Source of the DNA: Methylacidiphilum infernorum V4
GTDB lineage: Bacteria > Verrucomicrobiota > Verrucomicrobiia > Methylacidiphilales > Methylacidiphilaceae
Length of the DNA: 64,000 nt
Assembly (NCBI RefSeq): GCF_000019665.1
Contig: NC_010794.1
Coordinates: forward strand, 2,170,001-2,234,000
Direction of reading: 5' to 3'
The stretch's first letter is position 1; the number at the start of each line of letters is the position of its first letter. Under the pieces are notes generated by a model. The model saw only the letters and a program-made list of their open reading frames with translations, had not been told where the DNA came from and did no database searches. Position numbers and translations under genes: made by a program. This document shows, one piece after another, positions 26,002-34,925 of the stretch.

Positions 26002-26715
26002 ATGAAAAGGAAAGGCCCAGAGATTTTTTTTTTCATCCTTTATTTCCTCTTTGCCCCTCTGCCTGTTTCTCCACCCCTTCACGGCCTGGTTCTTTGTTCC
26101 TCTTCCAAGGCTGGCCCTCCCCCTTATAGCTCGGCAAAAGGAAAAAACGAAACATTGAGCGCAAGAATCTACGTGATCACCTTAAATTCCGTGGGCATGG
26201 ATACGGGAAGTCTTCCTGGAGGAGGGATATACTCGAGCTCTGCGGCCGTAAGCAAAATACTCGGTCAAGCCCTAGAACAGCCCTTAAAAATCGTCTATCT
26301 ATCCGATCTCTACCAATGGCTGAAATCCAATGCCCTGCCCATAAAAAAACCCTCTGAACTGCTCCCCGGAGATATTGTCATTTCTCCATCCTCGCGAGAC
26401 GTCCAAGGCCATGTGGGCATAGTAGGTGAAAAGATCTCTGAAAAACCGGATTTTAGCATCTACTCAAATTCACTTGACAGTTGCTTGTTCCTGAAAAATT
26501 GGACTCTTTCCAGGTGGAGGGAATACTTTGAAAAAGACCTTAAACTGGATGTTTTCTATTTCAGAGTCTTCAAACCCTTTTCTCAACAAACCCTTATGCA
26601 ATATGAAAAAAAGCCTACCGCTTCTCTGCCTAGTGTGTCTTCTTTCTTCCGCTTACGGGATAGCTCCCCCCATTCTTCTTCCCAATCTAACACCGAGACT
26701 GGCCAAGTACCTTGA
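26002..26715 (+). CDS. Secreted NlpC/P60- or CHAP-like protein
   Basis: About 237 aa with an N-terminal hydrophobic signal segment (FFFILYFLFAPLPVSPP). A central region contains LLPGDIVISPSSRDVQGHVG near residue 130, the PGD-(I/V)-V ... HVGIV pattern around the catalytic His of NlpC/P60 and CHAP amidases. The expected catalytic Cys near the start of the domain is not evident, so activity is uncertain. The last 38 codons overlap, in another frame, the start of the next gene. An ATG at 25993 is also in frame. Confidence 0.5.
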   Translation: MKRKGPEIFFFILYFLFAPLPVSPPLHGLVLCSSSKAGPPPYSSAKGKNETLSARIYVITLNSVGMDTGSLPGGGIYSSSAAVSKILGQALEQPLKIVYLSDLYQWLKSNALPIKKPSELLPGDIVISPSSRDVQGHVGIVGEKISEKPDFSIYSNSLDSCLFLKNWTLSRWREYFEKDLKLDVFYFRVFKPFSQQTLMQYEKKPTASLPSVSSFFRLRDSSPHSSSQSNTETGQVP

Positions 26716-27100
26716 AAGCCTTCCCCAAAATGCCCAGAAAGAAATAACGGGTGTTTTTAAAGAAAACCTTTCTTACGATCTCATTGGAGAAAAGAAAGTC
26801 GAGGATGATCCTTCCAAGCGCATAGTGGAAATCGACGAAGTCACGGAAGCCGGCCACGGGGTTCTTGTTTTTGAAGTGACGGCAAATAACGGTCGGTTTT
26901 TATTCCTCAACGACCTTCCTTATAAAATTCCTCTGCCCAACCTTTCTCAATCGGAGAAGTTGGCCATCGCCCTCCTCTTTGCCGAACATGAAAAAGCTAT
27001 ATTTATAGACAGAAATTGGGGAAGAATGTGGTTTGATCCTCCCTCAGCAATGACCGACATCCAGAAAGAAGCCTACGTGAAGTTGGGGCTTGAACAGTAA
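26603..27100 (+). CDS. Secreted protein of unknown function
   Basis: A 165-aa product starting MKKSLPLLCLVCLLSSAYG, a clean signal peptide with a cleavage site after Ala-Tyr-Gly-Ile-Ala. The mature part has no Cys or recognised motif; it carries an acidic stretch (KKVEDDPSKRIVEIDEV) and a C-terminal segment FIDRNWGRMWFDPPSAMTD. The frame extends upstream to 26528, but the signal peptide fixes the start. It overlaps the preceding gene by 113 bp, which is long for bacteria. IS607 sits immediately downstream. Confidence 0.6.
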   Translation: MKKSLPLLCLVCLLSSAYGIAPPILLPNLTPRLAKYLESLPQNAQKEITGVFKENLSYDLIGEKKVEDDPSKRIVEIDEVTEAGHGVLVFEVTANNGRFLFLNDLPYKIPLPNLSQSEKLAIALLFAEHEKAIFIDRNWGRMWFDPPSAMTDIQKEAYVKLGLEQ

Positions 27101-27129
27101 ATTTAATACTTGCTTATTCCTGCTCTTTT

Positions 27130-27774
27130 GTGAATATTGCAGACATAAAACGCAAATTGGTAAGTATCCACGAAGCTGCCGAGTTCCTTGGTGTCTGTGC
27201 CCAAACGCTGAGGCGTTGGGAACGGGAAGGCAAGCTCATTCCCGATGAGCGCACCCCTGGTGGGCGGCGACGCTATGACCTTGCCAGGTTGCGGCCTGGG
27301 CAATTCCATTCACCCGAATCGGAACGGCTGACCATCGCCTACGCTAGAGTGTCTAGTCATGACCAAAAGGATGATCTGGAAAGGCAGAAGCAGGTTCTGG
27401 AACTCTACTGCGCCCGGCAAGGATGGAAGTTCGAGGTCATCTCGGACCTGGGTTCGGGCATGAACTATTACAAGAAGGGACTGAAGAAGCTGCTCGATGC
27501 CGTCCTCGGCGGAAAAGTCGGCAGGTTGGTTATCACGCACAAGGACCGGCTGCTACGCTTCGGTGCGGAGCTTGTGTTTGCCATCTGCGAGGCCAAGGGC
27601 GTCGAGGTCGTGATCCTCAACCAAGGCGAAGACACGACCTTCGAGGAAGACTTGGCGAAAGACGTGTTGGAGATCATCACGGTCTTCAGCGCCCGGCTCT
27701 ATGGCAGCCGCTCGCGCAAGAATCAGAAGCTGCTCGACGGTGTAAAGGCCGCCGTGGAGGCTGTGCAATGCTGA
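27130..27774 (+). CDS. tnpA: IS607-family serine recombinase (transposase)
   Basis: A 214-aa protein with an N-terminal MerR-like helix-turn-helix (SIHEAAEFLGVCAQTLRRWE, then the Pro-Gly-Gly-Arg-Arg turn) followed by a serine-recombinase catalytic domain. The nucleophile is the Ser of IAYARVSSHDQKDDLERQ near residue 75, and VITHKDRLLRFG plus the YGSRSRKN tail match IS607 TnpA. The start is GTG. The last codons overlap tnpB as ATGCTGA, so translation is probably coupled. Confidence 0.93.
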   Translation: MNIADIKRKLVSIHEAAEFLGVCAQTLRRWEREGKLIPDERTPGGRRRYDLARLRPGQFHSPESERLTIAYARVSSHDQKDDLERQKQVLELYCARQGWKFEVISDLGSGMNYYKKGLKKLLDAVLGGKVGRLVITHKDRLLRFGAELVFAICEAKGVEVVILNQGEDTTFEEDLAKDVLEIITVFSARLYGSRSRKNQKLLDGVKAAVEAVQC

Positions 27775-28985
27775 TTTCCCACAAAATCGCCCTTGATCCG
27801 AATAACGTGCAGGCGACCTATTTCGCAAAAGCTGCGGGCACGGCACGCTTTGCTTACAACTGGGCTCTGGAGCGGTGGCAAAAGCAGTACGAGGCATGGA
27901 AGGCCAACAAGAGATTGCCCAAGCCATCGCAATATTCTTTGCGCCGCCAGCTCAACGCCATCAAGCGCGAGCAGTTCCCCTGGATGCTGGAAGTCACCAA
28001 GTGCGCGCCGCAGATGGCGATTATTCAGCTGGGGCAGGCGTTTGCGAACTTCTTCGCGGGTCGAGCGCGGTATCCACAATTTCGCAAGAAGGGCCGCGAC
28101 GACCGTTTCACCCTTACCAACGACCAGTTCGATCTCGACGGCTCACGCATACGCATCCCGAATCTTGGCTGGGTGCGCATGCGCGAGCCGTTGCGCTTCA
28201 CCGGCAAGATCATGTCGGCCACGGTCTCCCGGGTGGCCGACCGATGGTTCGTCAGCATTACAGTAGACGCTCCCGATCTGTGCCATCACAAGGCCGAGAA
28301 CCAAGGCATTGTGGGTGTGGACTTGGGCGTGTCGGCGCTGGCGACGCTCTCGACTGGGGAAAAGGTGCCTGGCCCAAAGCCACACAAGGTGCGGCTAGGC
28401 CGCTTGCGCAGGCTCTCGCGGAGCCTCTCGCGCAAGGCTAAGGGATCGGCCAACCGGCGAAAGGCCAAGGTAAAGCTGGCTAGGCTGCACGCCCGAATCG
28501 CCAATAGCCGCATGGACGCCCTGCACAAGCTTATGACAAGGCTAACGCGTCGGTTTTCGCTCATCGGCGTCGAGGACCTGAACGTGCGTGGCATGATGGG
28601 CAACCGGCGTCTTGCCCGTTCCATCGCAGCCGGCGGTTTCTTCGAGTTCCGGCGGCAGCTGGAGTACAAGGCCGCGATGTGGGGAAGCGTGGTGGTGGTT
28701 GCGGACCGGTTCTACGCCAGTAGCAAGACGTGTTCGGCGTGCGGGTACGAGTTGGAAACCTTGCCGCTGTCGGTGCGGGAGTGGACTTGTCCGGCCTGCG
28801 GTGCGATCCACGACCGCGACTGGAACGCGGCAAAAAATCTTGAGCGCCTAGCGCTCGCTACGGCGAGTTCCGCCGGAAGTTACGCCTGTGGAGAGGAAGG
28901 CTCTGGCTTGGCGTTTTGCGCCAAGCGAAACCGCCTCGACGAAGCAGGAAGTCAGCCTTGTTCCTGTTTGAGCAGGAATGAGTAA
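27768..28985 (+). CDS. tnpB: RNA-guided nuclease TnpB (IS607-associated)
   Basis: A 405-aa TnpB with a full RuvC nuclease: first Asp in GIVGVDLGVSALATLS (about residue 185), Glu in LIGVEDLNVRGMM, and last Asp in AIHDRDWNAAKNL, with a zinc ribbon CSACG...CPACG in between. The N-terminal domain (helix-turn-helix-like, AYNWALERWQKQYEAW) is intact, so the nuclease appears functional. The ATG at 27768 overlaps the tnpA stop; the frame is open further upstream but that is antisense-like shadow of tnpA. The 3' end of the gene runs into its guide-RNA segment. Confidence 0.95.
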   Translation: MLISHKIALDPNNVQATYFAKAAGTARFAYNWALERWQKQYEAWKANKRLPKPSQYSLRRQLNAIKREQFPWMLEVTKCAPQMAIIQLGQAFANFFAGRARYPQFRKKGRDDRFTLTNDQFDLDGSRIRIPNLGWVRMREPLRFTGKIMSATVSRVADRWFVSITVDAPDLCHHKAENQGIVGVDLGVSALATLSTGEKVPGPKPHKVRLGRLRRLSRSLSRKAKGSANRRKAKVKLARLHARIANSRMDALHKLMTRLTRRFSLIGVEDLNVRGMMGNRRLARSIAAGGFFEFRRQLEYKAAMWGSVVVVADRFYASSKTCSACGYELETLPLSVREWTCPACGAIHDRDWNAAKNLERLALATASSAGSYACGEEGSGLAFCAKRNRLDEAGSQPCSCLSRNE

Positions 28986-28993
28986 GTCTGACG
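28858..28993 (+). ncRNA. TnpB guide (omega) RNA and IS607 right end
   Basis: Overlaps the 3' end of tnpB, as omega RNAs do. Boxes CGCCTGTGGAGAGGAAGG and CCTCGACGAAGCAGGAA flank a perfect 8-bp hairpin pairing 28906-28913 GCTTGGCG with 28919-28926 CGCCAAGC. A terminal hairpin TTCCTG/CAGGAA follows (28961-28966 with 28973-28978). Compared with 21391-21506 and 55798-55936, the central stem changes sequence on both sides yet still pairs, supporting a conserved RNA fold. The guide would be the flanking bases after 28993. Confidence 0.75.
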
Positions 28994-29058
28994 GAACGGT
29001 TGATTCACCAATAAAAATAGCCGAATATTTCAAGAAAAATGCGGTCTTTTTGCCTCTT

Positions 29059-30219
29059 ATGCCCTTTAACAAAAATGATCCTCTTGTCCAGATCCTGAAG
29101 AAAAACTGGCTCAACGAAAAAAAAACGGCAAGGACCTATAGGGATCTAGCGGAAATCGAAAAAAATCCCCGCAAAAAAGAAATTCTCCTTAAACTTGCCC
29201 AAACCGAAGAGCAACATGCTCTCCGGTGGGAGAAAGAATTGGCGGCGCTTGGTCAAAGCTGTTCAGAAAAAATTCCCCGCTTCAAAAGAATCCTGGAAAA
29301 GTGGCTGAATCAAAACTTGGGATTCAAGAACGTGATTCAAAGAATGGAAAGGGCGGAAGAACAAGACAAGGCTAGGTATTTGCAACAAAAAGCCCAGTTT
29401 AAAGAGTCAGCCGAGATTGTCCAATTACTCGAAGAACTGGCCAAAGAAGAAAAAAGCCATGCTGGCATCCTCCACAACCTGCCTAGAGAAACTCCTTTTA
29501 CAGAAAACATAACCGAAAACATCCTGGCCCGAGAAAAGTGGCATGGGCGAGGAGGAAACTGGATCACGGACTCCATTTATGGAATTAACGACGGGTTGGG
29601 AGCCGTTTTTGGGATCGTTTCGGGAGTTGCAGGCGCAACAGAAAACCAAACCCACTACATCCTTATTTCTGGATTGGCGGGCATGATCGCCTCCTCTTTA
29701 TCGATGGGAGCCGGGGCTTACCTTGCTGCCAAGAGTCAAAAAGAAGTTTACGAAGCCGAGATCTCCAAGGAAAAAAGGGAGATAGAAGAAAACCCTCAAG
29801 AAGAAATCGAAGAAATGGCACTCTTTTACCAACTCCAGGGATTCAACGAAGAAGAAGCCAAGTGGATATCCGAAAAATTATATCAAAAACCAGAACATTT
29901 CCTTTCCGCGATGGTAAGTTCAGAACTCGGCCTTTCCCACGCCAGTTTTCCCAATCCTTGGAATGCCTGCTTGTCCGCCTCCCTTTCCACAGCCCTGGGC
30001 GCCTTTATCCCTTTAATCCCCTTTTTCTTCCTTTCCGGAATTTGGGCTATAAGCCTTTCTTTTTTCATCAGCCTTGTCGCCCATTTCCTTGTCGGTGCGG
30101 CAAAAACCCTGATCACTGCACGGAGCTGGCTATCCAGCGGGCTAGAAATGACCGTCGTCGGTATTATCGAGGCGGTGGTGACTTATACCCTTGGCCTGCT
30201 TTTCCGGCTTCCCGCTTAG
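29059..30219 (+). CDS. Ferritin-like domain fused to VIT1/CCC1 iron transporter
   Basis: About 386 aa. Residues 1-150 are a rubrerythrin/ferritin-like four-helix domain with iron-ligand patterns (TARTYRDLAEIEKNPRKKE with AQTEEQHALRWEKEL, later LEELAKEEKSHAGIL). The rest is a VIT1/CCC1-type membrane domain with SIYGINDGLGAVFGIVSGVA, GLAGMIASSLSMGAGAYLA and three further helices at the C-terminus. Such erythrin-VIT proteins export Fe2+/Mn2+ from the cytoplasm. The frame extends to an ATG at 28978, but that lies in the IS607 end; the ATG at 29059 is likelier native. The insertion may have removed the original promoter. Confidence 0.8.
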   Translation: MPFNKNDPLVQILKKNWLNEKKTARTYRDLAEIEKNPRKKEILLKLAQTEEQHALRWEKELAALGQSCSEKIPRFKRILEKWLNQNLGFKNVIQRMERAEEQDKARYLQQKAQFKESAEIVQLLEELAKEEKSHAGILHNLPRETPFTENITENILAREKWHGRGGNWITDSIYGINDGLGAVFGIVSGVAGATENQTHYILISGLAGMIASSLSMGAGAYLAAKSQKEVYEAEISKEKREIEENPQEEIEEMALFYQLQGFNEEEAKWISEKLYQKPEHFLSAMVSSELGLSHASFPNPWNACLSASLSTALGAFIPLIPFFFLSGIWAISLSFFISLVAHFLVGAAKTLITARSWLSSGLEMTVVGIIEAVVTYTLGLLFRLPA

Positions 30220-31471
30220 CCAAGATGTACCGGCGGATCTTTTCCTTGTTGTAATAGGGGAAATTCCCGTAGTCGTAATCCCCAAACAAGACCATGAAGG
30301 AGTAATCCAACTGCGGGGGATAAGGAGGATGATGCTCTGTTAAATCATAATCATTACGCCATATTCCTGCTGCACCAAAAGGTAAGAGGCTTAATCGATC
30401 CATAAGATGTTCTTCATACTCAAGGTTATAGATATACCTATGCCAGCGGTAAAAGGCGTTTGCATCCCACCCGTAAAGCCTTGGAGCATCCGGCCGGTCG
30501 TTAAAAACATACTTTCGAAGCTCTTCAAGGAATGCTCCCAAACCTAAATCTTGGCTTTCCTTTAGGGATCCTTCGCTTGAAAACTGGAGATCCTTAAGAT
30601 CTTCTAGATCCTTAATCCCCAAAAAATACAAAAACCCGTGGGTTTCAAATCCTTCATTGTAACCTTGAGGGAAGAAAAAGTCCGTTTTCCCTACCCCGTC
30701 TTCTTTCCAACCGCTAAAGGTGGTTTCTATGGCCGGACTGCCCTCCGGTCCCAGGTCCACTACCTTCAAGGGCCATCCCGTGGACTTATCCACGTAAAGG
30801 GTCTTTTCCAGTCTCGCCTGCTTTTCCTCAATCTCTACTTCGTTCATAGGTACAACTTTTCCAGGCCTGGGTGTGTACTTGACTGGTTTCATATATATTT
30901 CCTTAAAACTCACCAAGCGGCTTGCCCGGTAAAGCCGGACCGTTTTTTCTCCCCACCTCTCTTCCCCTAAAAACCTATACTCCCAAAGCCCGGGGGAAGA
31001 AAAAGGCAAGGGTTCAAAACCCTCGGCCGGAAATTCCATGAATGGAAAAGAAAAGATCACCCCCGGGGATGAATCGTGGTCTTCCTTGGAGTAATCGACA
31101 AAGTCTACTTCGCAAAGCCAGCTATTATAGGGATCAAAGGAATCCCTATCCTTAAGCTTTTGTTCATTCTCCTCTTTCTTGAGATCGACCGCCGTGTACT
31201 TGTCGTAACTGCGGCTCTTCTTCCCGTAGATGTAATACTCGATGACCCCGGCCTTGGGATAGGTAAACTTCATGTTCTTGCCCAGCCGGTCGATCCTCCT
31301 TTCAGCTTTGCCTTCTTCATCTTCTACCAAAGTCAGGTAGGTCATCCGCAAAGGATAGGGAAGGGAAAGGATTTGCTGATCGGTTTTCTTTACCGCTTCC
31401 ATCCGCTCGGTCACCGTAAAGTTATAAGGCAAACTAAAAGGCAAGGTAGCAAACAAAAAGGAAAAGATCAT
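30164..31471 (-). CDS. Unknown protein with hydrophobic N-terminus
   Basis: A 435-aa protein beginning with a short hydrophobic segment (MIFSFLFATLPFSLPYNF) that could be a signal peptide. The body is rich in aromatic and charged residues. A segment LEKTLYVDKSTGWPLKVVDL recalls the 'predicted modification/outcome' strand of LolA-like lipoprotein-sorting folds, but similarity is weak. The ATG overlaps the upstream gene's stop as ATGA, so it is translationally coupled to the Tiki/ChaN-like gene. Its end overlaps the convergent iron transporter gene by 56 bp. Confidence 0.6.
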   Translation of the reverse strand: MIFSFLFATLPFSLPYNFTVTERMEAVKKTDQQILSLPYPLRMTYLTLVEDEEGKAERRIDRLGKNMKFTYPKAGVIEYYIYGKKSRSYDKYTAVDLKKEENEQKLKDRDSFDPYNSWLCEVDFVDYSKEDHDSSPGVIFSFPFMEFPAEGFEPLPFSSPGLWEYRFLGEERWGEKTVRLYRASRLVSFKEIYMKPVKYTPRPGKVVPMNEVEIEEKQARLEKTLYVDKSTGWPLKVVDLGPEGSPAIETTFSGWKEDGVGKTDFFFPQGYNEGFETHGFLYFLGIKDLEDLKDLQFSSEGSLKESQDLGLGAFLEELRKYVFNDRPDAPRLYGWDANAFYRWHRYIYNLEYEEHLMDRLSLLPFGAAGIWRNDYDLTEHHPPYPPQLDYSFMVLFGDYDYGNFPYYNKEKIRRYILAKREAGKAGQGYKSPPPR

Positions 31472-32760
31472 CGGCCATACCCTCCTCGATCCCTTTGGCG
31501 GTAGCGGTCCAAGTCCAAGGAAAGATAGCGTTGCTTGTCTTGGTACAGGTTCAAGTTCAGGTAGCTTTCCTTGTTTTTGGCCTCCAGCCCTTCTTCCAGT
31601 AAAGAAGCCTGCTCCCTAATCTCCTTGGCTTTCTCTTCGTAAGTCTTGCCATTCCAGATCACCCTATATTCTTGGGGAGATCTGCCGGCCAGCTTAAATT
31701 TTATCCCGTAACCATCCAGTTCTTCAGCCAGGGTCGTTTCCCTGGGAAGGCCGCCTATATTTTTGCTGAAGTGCAAAGCCCCGTTGTATGAAAGGGTCAG
31801 GGAGCGGGGATTGTTTTTGGCGATCGTGTAGAGGTTCCAGCCCATTACCTTGTCTCTCTGGCTGATGAATGAAGGAGTATGGATATCTTCAAAATCACCA
31901 AAAAACTCTAAATCCATATTATCCCAATCCTTAAATGACCGATAATTTATACAATGGATACCTATAGGATGATGAATCTCTACCTCTTGCAGAGGGGTGT
32001 TTTTGCCAGGAATATGGCGATCCATGTCCGGAGGGGGGACATGATCAAAGAAGTCCAAAAATTGCTCTAATTTTTGGGAAATCTTTTTTTTCCCTTTCTC
32101 AAAAAGTTCCTTGTTTTCCTTTTCAAAATATTCCATTAAGTAACTTTTAAATTGGTCCCTAAGATCCTTTCTTTCTTTTCCAAGAGGATGGTTTTTCATC
32201 CGTTCCAAGTAGCGGTCCACTTCTGGCTGGAGCTCTTTCGGCAGGTTAATTTCTTTATACCATTGATCCTCATCTATCGCCTTGAAGTGGTCCGCCAAGG
32301 GTGCATCGATGCAAAAAACGCTTACCTTTTCTTTCCTTCCAGCATTCCACCGTCAGGCGGCTTTGAGAATTTCCTTGCATTCCTTGTTTAAGAAAATTCG
32401 GTAATCTGCCAGGCTTGCGATTTCTCTTTGGATTTTGCCGACTTCTTTCTCTATCCCATCTTGTTTTTCTTTGGGAAGTCGGGCGTCACTCTCGTAAAGG
32501 TTAAGTACCCGGTCCACGTAGGGCTGGAATTCGGGAGGAAGCTCGAGGGCTATTCCCCTCATTTTATTTGCGTAGAGCTGGGGAAGCTGCTTGAGAAGAA
32601 GTTCCTGGTAGTCGTGAGGCCCCTTTTCCTGGGGGTCACCGTAAGCATGCCTTTCCCCAACCAAGAGGACGGGGCCAAGCTTGGGTCTCTGCCAGGGGAA
32701 AAGGGGTTGCCCGTTTTCCCCGGTATCTCTCGAAGAGCGGTCCATAGGCGGCAAGGTCAA
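31468..32760 (-). pseudogene. Tiki/ChaN-like protein gene split by one in-frame TGA
   Basis: Two open segments, 32760-32353 and 32298-31468, lie in the same frame and are separated only by a TGA at 32355-32353; the 18 codons after the stop are open too. Joined, they give about 430 residues. The first part has the start of a Tiki/ChaN-like fold (PVLLVGERHAYGDP, then RGIALELPPEF), and just after the stop comes KVSVFCIDAP, the next expected strand; later GWNLYTIAKNNPRSL and TLSYNGALHFSKNIGG continue it. Thus the stop falls inside one domain. Starts are ambiguous (TTG at 32760 or ATG at 32745). It ends ATGA-coupled to the next gene. Sequencing error, nonsense mutation or stop recoding are all possible. 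Confidence 0.6.
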
Positions 32761-32904
32761 GGAAGATGGCCTTATTCTAGCCTCGAGATCCGGGCAAAGA
32801 ATATGAAAACTTTGTTAATTTTTTGTGACGGCTTTGTGGCGACTGAGAAAGAAAGAAATAAGGCAAAGAAAAGAGCTTTTTAAGCCCAGTTTTTTTTTAA
32901 GGAG

Positions 32905-33765
32905 CTAAATTTCAGAAATGTTTAAAAGGGGACCTACGGTTTGATAAGAAAAAACCGGGCCATTCTTGCACAAGAATAGGGGCCCTAGTTGACAATGACC
33001 GCAAGAACCAAGGGCACAGCGCATGTTTCTTTCCAGGGATAAATAGATGTTTTCTTGGGCCAGTCCACGCTTCATCAAAGCATAAGCACAAAATCGCATC
33101 ATGGGTTCTGGACCACACACAAAAGCCACTGCCTTTTGGGGATCAAAGGATAAAGAATCCATTAGACTTATAACGTTGCCGATTGTTCCATTCCAAGTTC
33201 TGCTCGTGGCCAACTCCACCGCTATTTTCGTCTCCACGGCCTGTCCCTTGGATAGGGCTTCGAGTTTTTCTTTATAAAGGATGTCTCGTGGAGATCGCAC
33301 GCCATATAAAAGAAAGACATTCCGGTAGCAGGAGCGGTTCTGTAAAATAAAAGAAAGAGCAGACCAAAGGGGAGGAAGACCTATTCCCCCCGCGATAAGC
33401 AGGATGTCTTTTGACTGTGCTTCTTTGAGCGGCCAACCATTGCCAAATGGACCCCTTATACCTACAACATCTTTTTCCTTGCAATGCTCGAGCGCCCTGC
33501 TCACCGTCCCCACAGAACGAACGGTGATTAAATAGCCCCCCGGCTCCTCTCCCCTTTCGGCGATCGATATGGCCGCCTCCCCTACCCCAAAAACATACAC
33601 CATCAAGAACTGCCCGGGCTTAAAAGAGTCGTCATGATTTTCCAACGGAGAAAGCCAAAGGCTGACTACACGGGGACATTCGAGATCTTTCTTTTTGACC
33701 AGGTAGGCGGATGGAACAAGACTTGGGGACGAAGAGTCGATAAGAAGCTCAGTTGTCGTTTGCAT
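32905..33765 (-). CDS. Sulfhydrogenase gamma-type FAD/NAD(P)-binding subunit (second copy)
   Basis: A 286-aa flavoprotein of the ferredoxin-NADP+ reductase type with a C-terminal [2Fe-2S] site. The FAD segment contains [20 protein letters not shown], the NAD(P) loop is [16 protein letters not shown], and cluster cysteines are in [14 protein letters not shown] plus FLCKNG. It is a paralogue of the hydrogenase subunit at 41239-42084, but here it is downstream of nifJ. It would pass electrons between NAD(P)H and the partner iron-sulfur subunit encoded 10 bp upstream. Confidence 0.85.
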   Translation of the reverse strand: MQTTTELLIDSSSPSLVPSAYLVKKKDLECPRVVSLWLSPLENHDDSFKPGQFLMVYVFGVGEAAISIAERGEEPGGYLITVRSVGTVSRALEHCKEKDVVGIRGPFGNGWPLKEAQSKDILLIAGGIGLPPLWSALSFILQNRSCYRNVFLLYGVRSPRDILYKEKLEALSKGQAVETKIAVELATSRTWNGTIGNVISLMDSLSFDPQKAVAFVCGPEPMMRFCAYALMKRGLAQENIYLSLERNMRCALGSCGHCQLGPLFLCKNGPVFSYQTVGPLLNISEI

Positions 33766-33775
33766 TCCAAGCTCC

Positions 33776-34903
33776 TCAAGGTTTCACCCTAAGGGCGGCT
33801 ATTTCTTCGGTCACATCGATACCCACCGGGCACCAGGTTATGCAGCGGCCGCAACCCACGCATCCTGACGTTCCGAACTGATCGATCCAGCTCCCAAACT
33901 TATGGCTAAGCCATTGCCTATACCTGGACTTGATCGATGAACGCACGCTGCCCGAAGGCAAATGGCTAAACTCCATCGTATAGCAAAAATCCCACCTTCG
34001 CCATCTTTCTGCTCTTTTGCCTTCCATCGATATGGAATCTTCAACCGTCCAACAAAAACAGGTCGGACAAACCATCGTGCAGGTCGAACAGGCGATGCAA
34101 CGACCGGCGACATCATCCCAGCGGGGATGTTCCCAGTTGTTATAAAAAAGCTCCTTGATCCCCTGCGTTTCTACATTTTTTTTGACCTGGTTTTGGGCAT
34201 TTTCAATACTCTTTTGGGCCAACACCAGATCTTCTTCCTTTGCTTCCCTTAAGGGCAAAAGGTCGGCAATCTGCTCTCCCCGGCAACTGCCTATTTCAAC
34301 AAGGAAAAAATGATGCTTCGTCTCGATGCATTCCGTTAAGGCCAAATCGAAGCCCTCTTGAGCTTTGGGACCGCAACCCATGGAAAGACAAAAACAACAC
34401 CCGGAAGCTTGACCACACTGAACAACAATAAAGAGGGATTGCTCTCTTCTCTGGGCATAATCGGGGTCATAAGAACGGCCTTGGCAAAATACCTTGTCCT
34501 GAACGAAAACGGCATGAAGATCACACGATCTTACCCCTAAAAATGCATACTTTTGCCCGGGTTTTTCTTCCGGGATAAAAGAAAGTTTCCCTTCTTTTTT
34601 CTCAACGCTGAAAAGCCTCTGCCTAGGAGGGAAAAGGTATTTCTTCATGCTCTGGAAGCCCACGTTATATCCAAAAAGAGCTTCGTCTTGGCGCCGCCTA
34701 AGTTGAAATTTCCCGGGTTCTTGTACGTCTGTCCACCCGATGGGCAGATCGGTTTCTTTTTGGATCTCTCCAAGACTCAGTGCCGTCTCGGTTAAAACCG
34801 GCCCTATTAGGGTATAACCCTGGGCCTTGATACAATCGATGAGCCGACCAAAATCTTTCCTTTCCAGGACCTTCCTTTTTTCTAAGAACGGCTGGGGGTT
34901 CAT
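33776..34903 (-). CDS. Sulfhydrogenase beta-type 4Fe-4S subunit (second copy)
   Basis: A 375-aa iron-sulfur protein paralogous to HydB at 39640-40782. The C-terminal half holds two ferredoxin-like motifs: [18 protein letters not shown] and [19 protein letters not shown]. The N-terminal half contains [19 protein letters not shown] and [14 protein letters not shown], also as in the hydrogenase/sulfite-reductase beta family. It presumably links the flavoprotein subunit encoded downstream to a donor or acceptor such as ferredoxin from NifJ. Confidence 0.87.
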   Translation of the reverse strand: MNPQPFLEKRKVLERKDFGRLIDCIKAQGYTLIGPVLTETALSLGEIQKETDLPIGWTDVQEPGKFQLRRRQDEALFGYNVGFQSMKKYLFPPRQRLFSVEKKEGKLSFIPEEKPGQKYAFLGVRSCDLHAVFVQDKVFCQGRSYDPDYAQRREQSLFIVVQCGQASGCCFCLSMGCGPKAQEGFDLALTECIETKHHFFLVEIGSCRGEQIADLLPLREAKEEDLVLAQKSIENAQNQVKKNVETQGIKELFYNNWEHPRWDDVAGRCIACSTCTMVCPTCFCWTVEDSISMEGKRAERWRRWDFCYTMEFSHLPSGSVRSSIKSRYRQWLSHKFGSWIDQFGTSGCVGCGRCITWCPVGIDVTEEIAALRVKP

Positions 34904-34925
34904 TGGCGTTGCCTCCTCCTAGAAC

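Larger units (their letters stand above)
27117..28993 (+). mobile_element. IS607-type element with tnpA and tnpB
   Basis: An intact element of about 1.9 kb carrying a serine recombinase and TnpB. A 9-bp inverted match links its ends: TTCCTGCTC at 27117-27125 and GAGCAGGAA at 28970-28978. The right end is also recognised because the same sequence, up to GTCTGACG, recurs at 55798-55936 and the two diverge after that point. Codon use is markedly GC-rich compared with flanking genes, suggesting recent acquisition. The exact left boundary was not determined. Confidence 0.85.

Noticed and set aside
27423-27767. N-terminal extension of tnpB frame
   Set aside because: This stretch is the other-frame shadow of tnpA; the coupled ATG at 27768 gives the standard TnpB start.
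32353-32355. TGA as a selenocysteine codon
   Set aside because: No SECIS-like hairpin was seen directly downstream, the residue position is not a known redox site, and no selenium gene is in the window; kept only as a remote alternative.
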